Of a stretch of 64,000 nucleotides of DNA, positions 1-12,385 are shown piece by piece. Source of the stretch: Haematococcus lacustris (Eukaryota > Chlorophyta > Chlorophyceae > Chlamydomonadales > Haematococcaceae); assembly GCA_030144725.1 (NCBI GenBank), contig JASKMD010000009.1, positions 5,276,679-5,340,678 of the forward strand. The letters are read 5' to 3'. The notes under the pieces are model-generated. The model saw nothing but the letters and a program-made list of their open reading frames with translations. It was not told where the DNA came from and made no database searches. Numbering within the stretch: the first letter of the stretch is position 1; every line of letters starts with the position of its first letter. A program made the translations under genes and the position numbers.

Positions 1-78
1 CAGGCAAGAAGCAGTCGGGGCATGAGGGGGTGTGTGCTCAGAGCTTAGGAGGCAGTGCTGGGTGGTGTCAGGCCTCAC

Positions 79-3000
79 CACCGCAGTGCCAGTGGTGAAC
101 AGCTCGTCAGCCTCCATGGCCTCGTGCACAGACACCGGCACCTCCTCCACCTGGTAGCCGCGGTGGGCCGCCAGCTCCAGGATGGACCTGAGGGGCAGCG
201 GCGGGGCCAGCAGCAGGCAGGGAAGCTGGACAGGCACGCCCTGAGGACCCCACAGGCCAGCAGCTGCAGTGGTCAGGCCCGTTGCTGCACCCTCGCTGGC
301 CACATGGCTCCCTCTAGCTGACGGCACAGGAGTAGACTGTTTCCTGGGCCAGGGCAGGCCAGAGCAGGGCTGGGCCAGGGCAGGGCTGGCACCCCCATGG
401 CTCTTGCTTGCTAGCACCCAGCGGCATTGTCTGGCCAATTGGTGTGCCCTCACTGCCGTGCACTCCCTGACAGTCCTGCACCCCCTAGACACCCTGCTGC
501 CCTGCATGCCCTGCACACCCTGCTGCCCTCCATGCCCTGCGCACCCTGCTGCCCTGCACTCCCTGCATGCCCTGCTGCCCCGAGTTCCCCACTGCCTTGC
601 TGGGCCCCTGCGTGGCCTGCTGCAAGACCCCACCTGCGAGTGACGCCTGGCAGGATGGTGCCCTGCAGTGGTGGCGTCTTGATGGTGTTGCCCTTGACGC
701 AGAAGATGTTGCAGCTGCTCACCTCCTCGAGGTAACTGGACAGGGCAGCAGATGCAAGCAGGCACTACTCACCCTGTCGTGTGTGTCCTGTGTTGCTGTT
801 GCCATCACACTGATGACAATGGGGTCAGCTGCCTTGCATTTGCCATCACACTGACACACACACCTGGCAGCTGACACGCAGCTACTTGACCAGCCCAACA
901 CATACACACATACACTACAGGCAGTTGTTAACGCAGGCAGTGCCCGGTGACCAGGACGTTTAGCTGTGCACATGCAAGCAAGCGCTGCCCACCCTGTCCT
1001 GTGTTTCGTGCTGCAGGCATCCCAGGCAGCTGACACTGAGCAAGTAGTAGGTAACTGGGACCAGGAGCACACCACCAGGTATGATTGGCTACGCCTGGTG
1101 CGCCCAGCTCACAAGCAACATGACTGCCACAGCCCACTGGTAAAGTGAATGGCTGGGAAGGGACAGCTGAGGCAAGCGTGAAGGGCAGGAGGGTGGGTGG
1201 TGCTTGCGCACGCTGCCCTACTAGCCCTCACGTGTCAGTCTTGGCGTCTAAGTACACGACGTCACTGTAGCCGGCCTTCTTGGCTGCCAGCTGCGTCACC
1301 AGCACCTGCAGGGCAGCAGCAAGGCCATTGCCACCGCCGCCTACATAAGCAAATCCACCAACGCAGGCACTGCCTTAGCAACCAACAACGCAGGCACTGC
1401 CTTGGCAACCAACACCAACACCAACACCACCAACACCAAGGCCACAATCATGATGGAGAAACAGCAGCACCCCTAAGCCAATACTCAGAACAGGAAACCC
1501 CCAGCATCTCCGCCTTATGATCAGCACCACGGCACCTGGCAGTGACAGTGACATCAGCATCCCTAGCTTAAACCTCAGCAAACCTAAAATGGGTCGCTGT
1601 AATCGCATCCGCTCACTATCCTCACCAATCGTCAACAGAGGAGTCCTGGTGCCAATTTTGAGTGTCCAATTCCCCACAAACCATCAGCAGCCAGGTGCAC
1701 ATACACAGCACCCAACATGAGCCACTGTAGGTGCATAAACAAGACATGCACAAGCCACCACGCTCGCAACTATTCACATGATTACTTGCCTGCCTGCCTG
1801 CCTGTCTGCAGCCATGCCTCCCTACATGCCCCAGCCTACTTGCCATATTTTCTCTTGCATGACATACCGGGGAGTAGTTGCCTGCTGCCTTGGTGCCGCC
1901 CATGCCGCCTGGGGCTGCTCGGTGAAAGCGCTCCTCCACAATCAAGTCAATAGGGGTGAGCTGCCCGCTCTGCATGCATGGGTGGCTGCGGCAGCAGTGT
2001 GAACAGCTGTACACCACAGTTGACAAGGTAAGGAGGTAAGCCTCGACTTGTAACCCACAGCTTGGCAGTGGGTGAAACAACACCAATGTGACGCAATGCA
2101 GCTGCAAACACCAATGCGACCACACCCTGTCAAAACTATGACAAAGAAACAGCCAACAAGCACACAAATGTGTGTGCTTCCTAACTTTTGGCAAGACACA
2201 AGAAGCAGCCTGCGCCACCCAGGCGTGATGCCCAACGCAGTTCAATGACGACGAAGAATTGGATGAAGAAGAAGAAGGAGAAAAGGAGGAGGAAGAAGAC
2301 TTCTCCAGCATATATGGCTTGTATGAAAGGGAAAGCTTCCGTCAGAGAATCACAGCCTGTCGTATGCCTTCGTTCCTTGATGTCCACATGATATGTGCAT
2401 TGGGGATCAGAGCTGCTATGGTTAGACTGTGGCTGCTGAGCTTGAGGTTTGCCCACCTTCAGCAGGCAGCTACTAGCAGACTGACACTTTGGCTCATTTC
2501 AGCCGTCTACCGCCTTACCGCTGGGATTAGGACTTGCACACAGGCAAAACAAGCAGACTACCAGCAAACTGACCCTAGGCCCCTATGTCCAAGCTTTCCA
2601 GCCCGCCTATGTTCCCAGCTACAATCCTTGCATGCCTTCCCTTTGCTGCCACATGGTGAGGGGTTCGGTGCTGCCATGACGAGCCTGAGGAGCTGGGGCT
2701 GGTGGGTGCACCTGGTGGGTATGAGGCTGTCACTTGTGGCCAAGTGGCCAGGCTGCTCAATCAAGACCTGTCTCACCTTAAAGTAGGCACCCACGGCTGC
2801 ACAGTAGATGGCAAAGGTGTAGGAAGGGGCAGGCCCTAGGCCCAGGATGGGGCCGGTGCCCATGAGCAGAGGGCGCAGGTACATAGAGCCCTTGCCTAGG
2901 GGTGGCACCTGCGGCAGCAAGCACCCCACACCTGCCAGGGCGCTCAGGCTGCATGGCATGGCTGCTGTGGACGGCAGCACTACTGCACGTTTGGTGCAGG

Positions 3001-4222
3001 CGATGCATGCTTGGCTGCTGCTCTGCGACCCTTTGGGTTTTGCAGCTGTAAGGAGCGGGTTGACTTGCAATCAGTACAGTGCACACTGCTTGCAACCCAC
3101 TGTTCTACTGTCAGGCCAGGGGCCTGACACAGCGCCCCGACCGACCCTCACCTGGCCACTGTGCCTGACTCTGCAAGCAACCGGGACAGGCAGCATACTG
3201 CCCAAATACAAACCGCCTAGCTGACTGTCCAGCTGGTGCATGCCTGATGCACGCTGTGTCCTCCAGGACTGCCAGGGTGTGTGTATGGTTCCTTACATGC
3301 TGACATGGAGCATGCCTAATCTATCCGACCAGACTGAACATCGGCAGGTGTCATGTAATGATGATGATGAGGGTAGCAACTTATGCATGCACACTGGTAG
3401 ATCGGCAAGTGAGCAAGGCTACAAGGATGTGGCTGGTCACCTACGTAGTCTACATTGGCCCGCACGGTTGCTGTCACCGCGTCAATGAACATGTCCTTGG
3501 GCACTGGGGGCATGATGAGCCGCTCGGCCCCCTGGTGCAGCCGCTCTGCATTCCTGTCGGGTCGGAACACCACGATGCGGTCCTTGTGTGAGCGCTGCGC
3601 CTTCATGCCCTCAAATGCTGCCTGGCCATAGTTCAGGACCTGAAGCGACATGTCGCGGTGACACACACAGCGGCAAGCACCTAAGCTAAAACACGATAGG
3701 CATGCCGTGTCTTCCCAGTCACTGAGCTTTGTTTTATGCCGTGAACACAGGCAAGCGAGGGTAGATTCAAAACTGCCTGCCCTAACAATGGCAGACGACC
3801 AAAGGACAGACAGCTTGTGTCGGGTGGGGCTCTGTGGGATAGTCTCATTGACAATTGCTGCTATGCTTGAGTCAGCATGTGCTGGCCTACAACTGGTACC
3901 AGTGAGCTGGTGTTGTGCCCCTGACCCCCGTCATTACTCATGGGACTGCCTACACTCCCAATCGACATACCTGCGCAGATGGGAGCATGGGCAACGGTCC
4001 ATATGCTTGCAGGTCACCCTGCTGCCACCCAGCTTCCTCCGTCCAGTTGGCTACGTACATGTTCTGAAAAGGCACAGAACAGCATTATGACCCATGTGCC
4101 TGGTACTTCTCGCGAGACCATCGGTGCAATAGCTGCGCACCGCGGCCACGTTTTGGAGCCCAAACCCCAGCGTGTCCCAGTCGATGTCGACCTTGGGTCT
4201 GTGTGCAGTCGCACAGTGATAA
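79..4222 (-). CDS. BCAT: Branched-chain-amino-acid aminotransferase (plastid type), 3' end outside window
   Basis: Class IV PLP aminotransferase that interconverts leucine/isoleucine/valine and their 2-oxo acids. Exons fit GT-AG borders on the minus strand: ~4150-4222 (DIDWDTLGFGLQN), 3971-4063, 3445-3639 (LNYGQAAFEGMKAQR), 2777-2908 (PPLGKGSMYLRPLL), 1868-1969 (GGTKAAGNYSP, holding the PLP-binding Lys), 1232-1305, 634-735 (VKGNTIKTPPLQGTILPG) and 79-187 (DELFTTGTAVV). All phases join in frame and follow plant BCATs in order. The last ~40 residues lie left of base 1. The 5' end is unresolved: a stop precedes the first conserved exon, and a possible donor at ~4268 suggests an upstream leader exon. 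A plastid or mitochondrial location is inferred from the family. Family assignment is secure; the N-terminus is not. Confidence 0.92.
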
Positions 4223-4299
4223 CTGAAGCGGTTTAGGCGAGAGGAGGCCAAACTTAGCCTAGCTTACCTAGTGCCAGCAAGCGCCGTAACAGGCGGGCA

Positions 4300-6376
4300 T
4301 TTCAACTGAAGAGCGAACTGGCGGCTTGCAGGCTGTGGTCGGAGCACGCTGAATGTTCGATGCGACGGCCTGCGATCAAATCGCGAGCCAGTGTAGCATC
4401 AAGAGCGCGGCCACGCTGACATCGCTTCCTGTGTCCCCTCCTCCTTACAAGGAAGTGCCTTGTAGTCGCTGCATGTCGGCGCAGAGTGGTCCGGTCTCCG
4501 TCGGTCGAGGATATGTGCATGGCCACGCCCATGGTAACTGGCCCAACTGCCAGTTTTGAAGGCTTGTGGTAGCGCTTTGGGGTTCCCATTGGTGTGTCAG
4601 CTGCACTTGGGTGCTGCAAGCAGCTGTGGCATATGAACCGACAGCTGGCTCAATGGTGAGCAACCCTAGCTGCCGTAGCTGCCGTAGCTGCCGGGTCTGC
4701 GCCCACATCTAGTGCAGGGCCGTTCGTAGAGTACGTTCGGCTTGGAGCCTTGAACGCAAAGCCCGGACGTGCGTTTGTCTCCCTCAAATTTGTATGCTGG
4801 GTACCGGTCGCCAGTCGTCGCGAGCACGTCCGTTGGCTTTTAGCAGAACTATCTGAGTTTAAGAGGACTGCAAACAAACGAACTTCAGTGCCGGTTCTGT
4901 GATAGCATTGCACATTTATAGTGCAGCCTCGTCATGCCCAGTCACCCACCATACACGAATGCACCTTTGGCTCAGTGTGTACCACGACGCGAGGTCTGTG
5001 TGGTTGTAAAGTCTCTTCGGCTTCCACTAAGTAGTACGATGACTGACACAAGAAGTGTAGGGGCAAGATAGGGATACAGGGATATAGGTATATATATACA
5101 GCTATATCTATTGTCATACAATTCTTTGTATGACAGGTACTAACACAGGCTTATTGCCTAGCCATGCCAGCACCAACACTCCTCCCCTGCTACCAATACT
5201 CCGCCCAACTCCGCGACTCGATCCAACCTTTGCCTGGCTTCGTAACATGAGCTTATCTCCAGCATGCGCAGTCTCCCCAATGCGATGGTTACCAGCCACC
5301 TGCCCCATGGGGGCCTCAGGGCGGTGGCCGGTTACAGCAGGAGGGGGCTCGGCATGTAGCTGTACTCTTGCAGCACTACACTAGATCGTCAAATCCTGAG
5401 CGACACTTGCTCTAGCCCAACACTTCACCACGCTCCGCATCGTCACAATGCCACAGGCTAGTGCTGACTAGGTTCAACCTTCTTAGAAGTTCTAAGCATG
5501 GCTGTCTTTGGGCAGCTAGTCTTTGGGCAGCTAGTTGGCCAGCAGGCCCAGTTGGCCCAGCAGGCAGCAAAGGCAACTAAAGTCATCGAGACAGCGTATG
5601 GGCAGGCAATCAGCCTTCCAGTCCAGGAGCACTCCGCCTGCCTGCACCAATAGGGTCATGGGTTCGAATCCCCTCCTCTGGCTCAAGTATATTATGATAT
5701 GTCATTCATGTCCTTACAACAGTGTGGACATTGCAAATGGCCCGAGTCACACCTCCCTGACCCCTGCCTGCTAGTGATGCACATGTCAAAACTTGAACCG
5801 TCAAACAATTACGCTACCCCACATCCCCCCCCCAACTCCCCAACACAGCTCAGCCTGCAAATTCATCATCCGTGTGCAAATCACCGTCATCATTCTCCAG
5901 CTTCCTGTTACTATGTCCGTTCAGAGCAGCCCATGGCAAAGCAAGGTACAGCCCTTGGTGACCCGAGCCACACCTTTATGCTCCACCACTCACGCACACC
6001 TTGGCCCACCCCCTTAGCTATATCCCCAGAACTCGCAGCCTGCTCTCCCCCAACTACTGGCCGCAGTACTAAGTCACCTCTGCCTGCCTACCCAGGCCCC
6101 TGCAGTCGGCTCAGCCTCAACAACCCCAGCTAGGTCTGCCTGCCTGCCAACATGCATGCATGCCCGCATGCTTCATGACCGTCGATCACTGTCTCGATTG
6201 GCCCCGCACGCAGTCACATGCACAACAGCCATGCACCCACTCTTCTGAGCACGTTCGCATTGTCTGTTCAAGGCCACATGGGCCACAGGTCGCAACAAAT
6301 CACCAGATCCGGGTTCGATTCACAGGTGATGTCACGAAAGGCTATATGACGCAAATGAGGAGTAAACTTCAGGGAA

Positions 6377-6414
<38 letters not shown>

Positions 6415-7589
6415 GCGGTGGTGCTGGCAGAGCTGATGGCACTGGCTGCTCCAGGAGCTGTGTCAGGGTCCTGTGTCAGAGTAGCCTCTTGGCAGCACTA
6501 GACATGTGTAGTAAGGTGGCGGTGAGGAGCAAGCTGGCACACCTCCATGCCAGCATGCATCCGTGCAGATCACGAAAACGGCATGCATGAGCATTACCCT
6601 GCAAGGCAACTGGCCAGGCGGTGGTGGAGAGCTACCCCATGCACGAGCGCAACAGCATCGCCTGGCGCCTGGCCCCATGCAGCAAGACCAACTAGGGCCT
6701 GCTGACCTGCATCCCAGCTGCTGCCTCCACTGCAAGCCCCCTATCAATGCACGCCACGGTCACACCACCAGCCCCAGCGCCACATGAAGTCACAGCTTCC
6801 AGTCAGCTTCCATCCACACCCCTGGCCTCTGTACATTGCAGCAGCAGCAGCAGCAGGAGGCAGTACAAGCTATGCTAGGCTGTGCAAGCATAGCAAGGCA
6901 GTATCTGGCTGAGCAGTGGCCGAGCCATGGCCACTATTCGGTGCAATGTGGTGCGATGTGTAGTTAGTGTGGTGTGGTGGTACAGGTAAGCCTCTGTGTC
7001 TGTGTCTGCACGTCTACCTGATCACGTAAGCAATGGGATTGCTCGGCTAGACAGGGTGCGGCATGGCCTTTTGCGTTGCTGGTGATGGGGAGCGCATTGA
7101 CCTAGCTTTATTGGATATGATTACATGGACATGGGGCACAGACTAGAGTAGATAGCCCTCTTACTGGGTTGAGTGTTTGTTTCTGCGTTGCTCGTGATGG
7201 GTATCAAGTAGAGCATGGGGCGTGTGGACAGCCCTCACAGCCTGACTGCAAGTTCATCTGCACGCTGGTCAGGCCTGCGCTGCAGCTCCCTCACCTTGGG
7301 TGCCCTTCACAAGGTGGCGGAGCCAGCGGACAGTAGGCTGCGCTTGGGGCTCTTACCTGCACAGCGCATGGGCTCGCACATCTTTGACCACCAAGACTTG
7401 CATGGGGTTTGACTGAGATGGCAGGCTGTTCATAACTAAGGTGCTGCCCAGTTCAATCATGGGACAGCCACCATGCACACAGTGCAAATGCAAAAGAATT
7501 GCATGGCAGAGCGGAAAGATGCAAGCTAGGACACCATGCGGGAGTGCAAATGTGTGAGGTCACACACAGAATAGCTACCACGCAGATAT
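4300..7589. other. Intergenic stretch, no supportable gene
   Basis: No exon chain with recognisable protein similarity seen on either strand. It holds a short CTG run (~6378-6412), a CAG run (~6840-6856) and an AT-rich patch (~5085-5110). Two GGTTCGA-type motifs near 5652 and 6308 resemble tRNA B boxes without a credible cloverleaf around them. Confidence 0.6.
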
Positions 7590-8089
7590 NNNNNNNNNNN
7601 NNNNNNNNNNNNNNNNNNNNNNNNNNNNNNNNNNNNNNNNNNNNNNNNNNNNNNNNNNNNNNNNNNNNNNNNNNNNNNNNNNNNNNNNNNNNNNNNNNNN
7701 NNNNNNNNNNNNNNNNNNNNNNNNNNNNNNNNNNNNNNNNNNNNNNNNNNNNNNNNNNNNNNNNNNNNNNNNNNNNNNNNNNNNNNNNNNNNNNNNNNNN
7801 NNNNNNNNNNNNNNNNNNNNNNNNNNNNNNNNNNNNNNNNNNNNNNNNNNNNNNNNNNNNNNNNNNNNNNNNNNNNNNNNNNNNNNNNNNNNNNNNNNNN
7901 NNNNNNNNNNNNNNNNNNNNNNNNNNNNNNNNNNNNNNNNNNNNNNNNNNNNNNNNNNNNNNNNNNNNNNNNNNNNNNNNNNNNNNNNNNNNNNNNNNNN
8001 NNNNNNNNNNNNNNNNNNNNNNNNNNNNNNNNNNNNNNNNNNNNNNNNNNNNNNNNNNNNNNNNNNNNNNNNNNNNNNNNNNNNNNNNN
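7590..8089. other. Assembly gap (500 N)
   Basis: Exactly 500 consecutive N, the usual placeholder for a scaffold join of unknown true length. Reading frames that cross it are meaningless. The sequence on both sides shows no gene that is obviously interrupted. Confidence 0.99.
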
Positions 8090-9399
8090 AGCACATCAGT
8101 ATGTAGAGGGCTCGCTTGGCTACACGTTACGGCTGTCCTAAGCGTCCATGACTATGTATATGATGCACTGCCTAGGCGTGAACCCGGCCTACATTTTATG
8201 GGCAGATATCACCATGCACGCCTCCTCCACCCTCGACCTTCTTAATGACGCCGTGATGAAGCAAACGCAAGTATGTGTGCAGTCGCGCTTTGTGTTGCGA
8301 TGGCCGGAATTGCGAGTTTGAAACCTAAGAAGCTGAAATGCTTCTTTAACGCACCCACACCACTGCTGATGCTGCGTCTAGAACAGCCGCATATTTCTTA
8401 ACATCTATTAGCTTTCACTCGTCATTTGTGTCGCTCGCGCTGTCAAGCGAGAGACGGAGTGGTTGTGTGCTCTAGCGGTTCATCAAGACAATATGTGCAC
8501 CCTTCACTTCTTGTTATAGTAGACTATGTGGCCTGATAGTCAAACTGACCGCGGGACTCTTCATACTTGAGCCTTTTCTGCTCGTTCCCCTGGTTATGTG
8601 CTTTGTTCGTTGTAGCAAGAGCATATGCGTAGGTGCGAAGCCTTCGTTGTGTCGCTACGTCGTTTTGGGACATCACCACCGAGACATGTGCTTCAGGTTC
8701 ACGGTGTCATGACCTGCTGCACTCCCTCGCACCTCGTGTCCTCCCATCTGGCCCCACTCGCACCTGCCGGCCTGTAAACTCCATAGCAAAGGCCCCAGGC
8801 CCCTGGCCTGAGTTTGTTAACGAACAACAACTTTTGCTTTAGCATCAATCCATGCCGTAGGTGCATGCCACAACGTGCATACCCCACTGGCTGGGTACAG
8901 TAGATGAGCAACAAGTATCTAAAGGCAACATCTAGTAGGACTGCAAGCACCCATCGCAGATGTGGTAGTAGCAGCTGCAACTCTTGCCTTATGGCCACAA
9001 CAAAGCCCCATACTAGCACCCCATGGCAGGGCAAGATATGTACACTCCATAGTTAGGCCTGGTCTCTTGTCCATTAGCTACACGCCCATGGCAACAAAGC
9101 AGAGCCCTATGGCAACACCCTATGCCCGGTGGGGCTGCCACGCTCAGCAATGTGCTAGTGCAGCCGTCCAGCTGCACGTGAACGGCGAATGATCGCCTCA
9201 GCCAGACTGCAATCACATGGGCACACACAAGTAGTTTACACTTTGCACACGTTCCTGCTTGCCTGCTGCCATGTGACCCATGTGGCTTGGCCACCCCCCT
9301 CTAGTGTGTGGTGCTGCCAGCCCCCCATGTGAAGCCTGGCCATGCGTGAAGCTAACATCCTTGCAATGGCATGGCATGCCATGCCATGCCCCCTACCCC
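8090..9399. other. Unassigned sequence
   Basis: No gene recognised. It lies downstream of the minus-strand coiled-coil ORF at 9400-10231, whose last segment ends near a possible donor (GTAAGG on the minus strand at ~9397), so 3' exons of that locus could lie here. I could not find them. Confidence 0.4.
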
Positions 9400-10231
9400 T
9401 TACCAACCTGTGTGGGCCTCGTGTATGTAGGTCTGGAGTAAGTCATGGTTGCGCCGGTGGGTGGTGGCGCTGGCCTGCCGGCCTGGATCAGCTCCAGGGA
9501 AAACAGCGCCAACGACAGCAGTGCACAGGGTGCCCAACTGTTCCGCTGAGACGCCTGGGAGGCTGAGCAAGCGCTCACGGCTCAGGATGTACTCAGCTGT
9601 GTACCCCCCCGTGTGCGTGTCACACTCCTGGTTGCGGGAGCGGGCCAGGCTGCTGGACTGGGTGGCTGGGTGGCAGGCTGACTGCGTGGCTGGCTTGGTG
9701 CTTTGGTTGCTGAGCATGCCTCGCAAGAAGGGCAATGACACCCTGGAGCGCAACAGGAGATTCCACTTGTCCTTCTGGTCCTTGGTGAAGCCATTGTTGG
9801 CTGCGGCCACCTGTGCCCGCAGCTGCTCTAGCTTGATGCTGGTGGTGGTTAGCTGCCTCTTGGTATGAGCCAGCTCCGTGCGGGCCGCTGCCAGGTCTTT
9901 CTGGGCCGCTGTGTCAGTGAGTTGGGCTTGTGTGCAGCTGCTGCAAGAATGCCTCCTCTAGCTAGTCGACCTGCTGCATAAACTCCAGCAGGTCTAACTC
10001 CCACTGCTGGTCACGCTGACAAGCAATGGCCGACAGGCTGCAGTGCCGCTCCCTCAGCTGGCGGTACAGCTCCTGAGAGCAGAGAAGCTCAACATTGAGG
10101 GCTGCATGCGCAGCGGTGAGGGCTGCATGCGCAGCGGTGAGCTGCTCCATGCTCTTGGCTGCTTTATGCCTAGCCTGGGTTTTTGCCCCATTGGCTCTGT
10201 TTGCTCTAGTTTGTTTTTTGACGGGTGGCAT
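9400..10231 (-). pseudogene. Broken coiled-coil ORF, probably from a dispersed repeat family
   Basis: Translation starts at 10231 with MPPVKKQTRANRANGAKTQ, a basic leader. A heptad-like Ala/Leu/Gln-rich region follows (AAHAALTAAHAAL, LYRQLRERHCSLSAIA). An in-frame TAG directly follows FMQQVD at ~9963, and another frame break lies near 9920. The coiled coil then resumes (AAQKDLAAARTELAHTKRQ; IKLEQLRAQVAAANNG). It runs into a basic/Ser-rich segment (SRVSLPFLRGMLSNQST) and a tail containing YILSRERLLSLPGVSAEQLG. Heptad continuity across the breaks suggests one former protein of ~250 residues. No catalytic motif is visible. I suspect a transposable-element ORF; an unrecognised intron at the breaks is the alternative. 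Function unknown. Confidence 0.45.
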
Positions 10232-11046
10232 GTCAGGCAGAAGGGCAGTGAGGCGGTGCTGGGAGGTGGTGGTAGGCAGCTGGGCCTGCTAGGGTGGGCT
10301 GCTGGCAGGTGCTGTAGTCAAGAAGGGATTGTGGTGCTTGGGCTCCTGCAATGGACACGCCATGGCTCACTGAGCTTTTTGAGTAATATTGCTTCTTCTG
10401 ACACATATGAGTATAGTAGTCTCTGAAAGTGCGGTCAGCACAAAAATAAGACATCTCTCTGAGTTTTGGCTGGATTTGCTGCTTTGGCTGCAAATCCGAC
10501 CTGCTCAGCGGAGCCGCAGCTGAAGCTTGAATTAGCCATTTACGTATGCTGTGGTGTACTCGGAAACTCCTGCATCATCAGATGTTCGTCGGGTAACCTG
10601 TGCTGGCGCAGGATAGGTGGCAACTGCTGCGTGCACCTCACCTCGCGGGCTGGCAGCAGCGCCTATGCGTAGAGCACCAACAACACGCCTGCACAGCGCG
10701 ATGTCTTGAGGGTGGCCGGCGGATCCCAACCACCCTGCCGACCACAATCGAAGCAGCTGCCGGTTGCTGCCAAAACTAGAGTCCGCGTTTATGCCATGCC
10801 GCGCGGGGCTAAAGCCATCGGCCTGCTCCCGGAGCAATCGGTCGCATGTGACGGTCTTACATGCCAAAACATCAGAGTTGGGAGGCCCTGACTGGGAGGG
10901 GTGGGCTAGGAGGGGGTGGGCTTGGGGAGGGGGCTAGGAGAAGGGCTGGGAGGGGGTGGGCAGGCTTGATGAGGTGGGCTCCTGCAATGATGGGTGGAGG
11001 GGGGGCGGGCATGGTGGGTCGTTGCATGCCGTGGCCTTGACCTGCT
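10232..11046. other. Unassigned sequence between repeat-family ORF and TIR element
   Basis: Contains a purine-rich G tract (10880-11010) and no convincing gene. Short minus-strand open frames at 10233-10493 and 10532-10867 show no recognisable motif. Confidence 0.4.
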
Positions 11047-11620
11047 CGGTGAACATGATGTAACTTTGAAATTGTCAAAGTGATTGAGGCCTAGGGTGTT
11101 TAATGTGCGGTTTGTTTCAACAAAAGCGCCAAGGGGTCAAGAACAAACATTTCATAGCCATCTTTCTGTGGGTGCAGCGGGTGCAACACAGTGGAGGACA
11201 CAGTGGAGGAGGGGGGGTGTGACCCGGTGATATCTTAGTGTGCGCCGACCCAAATGGTGTATTCGGCGGAAGCGAGTATGAAAGAATGTTTCAACCACCC
11301 CGTCTAGGTGCCCTGCACGCGCGGCAGGCATCGCGTTGGGTGTTGGCCGGACATTCCATTTGTGCACAACCAGCTCACAACGCTAGGCAAATGGGGTCAC
11401 AGGGATGTGGCTCACCGTCACAAGGAGACTCGTCTCGCCGCTGTGATTTGTTCGCGGGCACATGTGGCAGTACGCGAGCAAAGAATGCAATGGCTCTCGC
11501 TGATGGTCAGATTACGCGCATTAACGTGCAGCTATCAATGTGACAAACGCTATCGAAAACGATGCAATACTGAGAGAGTAATCGCATGCATATTATCAAC
11601 CCCATGTTGGGAGCGCCTGA
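11047..11620 (+). mobile_element. 5'-truncated copy of the 1,224-bp TIR element
   Basis: This segment parallels 13038-13609 of the complete copy downstream, with many substitutions. It ends in the same terminal motif GTTGGGAGCGCCTGA (11606-11620). The left half and left terminal repeat are absent. It lies in the same orientation as the complete copy and only ~765 bp from it. Divergence from the complete copies indicates an older insertion. Confidence 0.8.
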
Positions 11621-12385
11621 GTTATTGTAGTGTCCTCGTGAAAGACAGATTTATCTATGACTGTGTGTGTGTATACATCAGAAGATGACAACCAGCGACA
11701 CGGACTGGGAGCAAAGTAAAACAGGAAATGTAGATGCAGCGCGCAATGATCTCTCCGACCTGTTGCTCGAAAGCCGGGTGCGAACATTCGTAACGGTACG
11801 CATGATATATATCTACCGTTCTCTTCCTTTTGATTAACGTCCGCGAACCGTTTTTTTGGCCTCGCGAAATCGCGAAGGAGTAAACAATGTGATTTTTGGC
11901 CGAATCGCGAAGTGGCCAAACAATTATTTGACCTGCGTGAATGGTGCTGCAATGGACCGCTTCGTGGTCCGTGGCATCAGTGCCGACGACGCAGCCGAAA
12001 ATCTGCTACGCCAGGTTGACCAACACAAAGATGGCCCTGGCACAGTGGCTGTGACTTGGTGATCGGGTGGCTTGACTTGGTGACTTGTGCAGAAAGTGTC
12101 CACGTTGGATTGACATGTCATGCAAGGAATGGCTGTCTTGAATATTTATAAGCACACCCACGTTGTCAAAGCTGTGTTTTGGATCGGGAAAGAGTATTTA
12201 ATTATAGTTTTCGAGGCCTCGCGAATCAAAAGGGAGAGTACGGTATATGCGGTTTTGCATGTATAACTACGATACATGCGGAACTACTTAGTTTCATTGC
12301 AATGATCTTCCATCATAACCTGTCTATGGGCAAGACCTTAGCCCAAACGACAAGGACCTGGCTGCTAATCTCTATGGCCTTGCAG

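Noticed and set aside
7453..8245. Open frames crossing the N run
   Set aside because: They consist mostly of undetermined bases.
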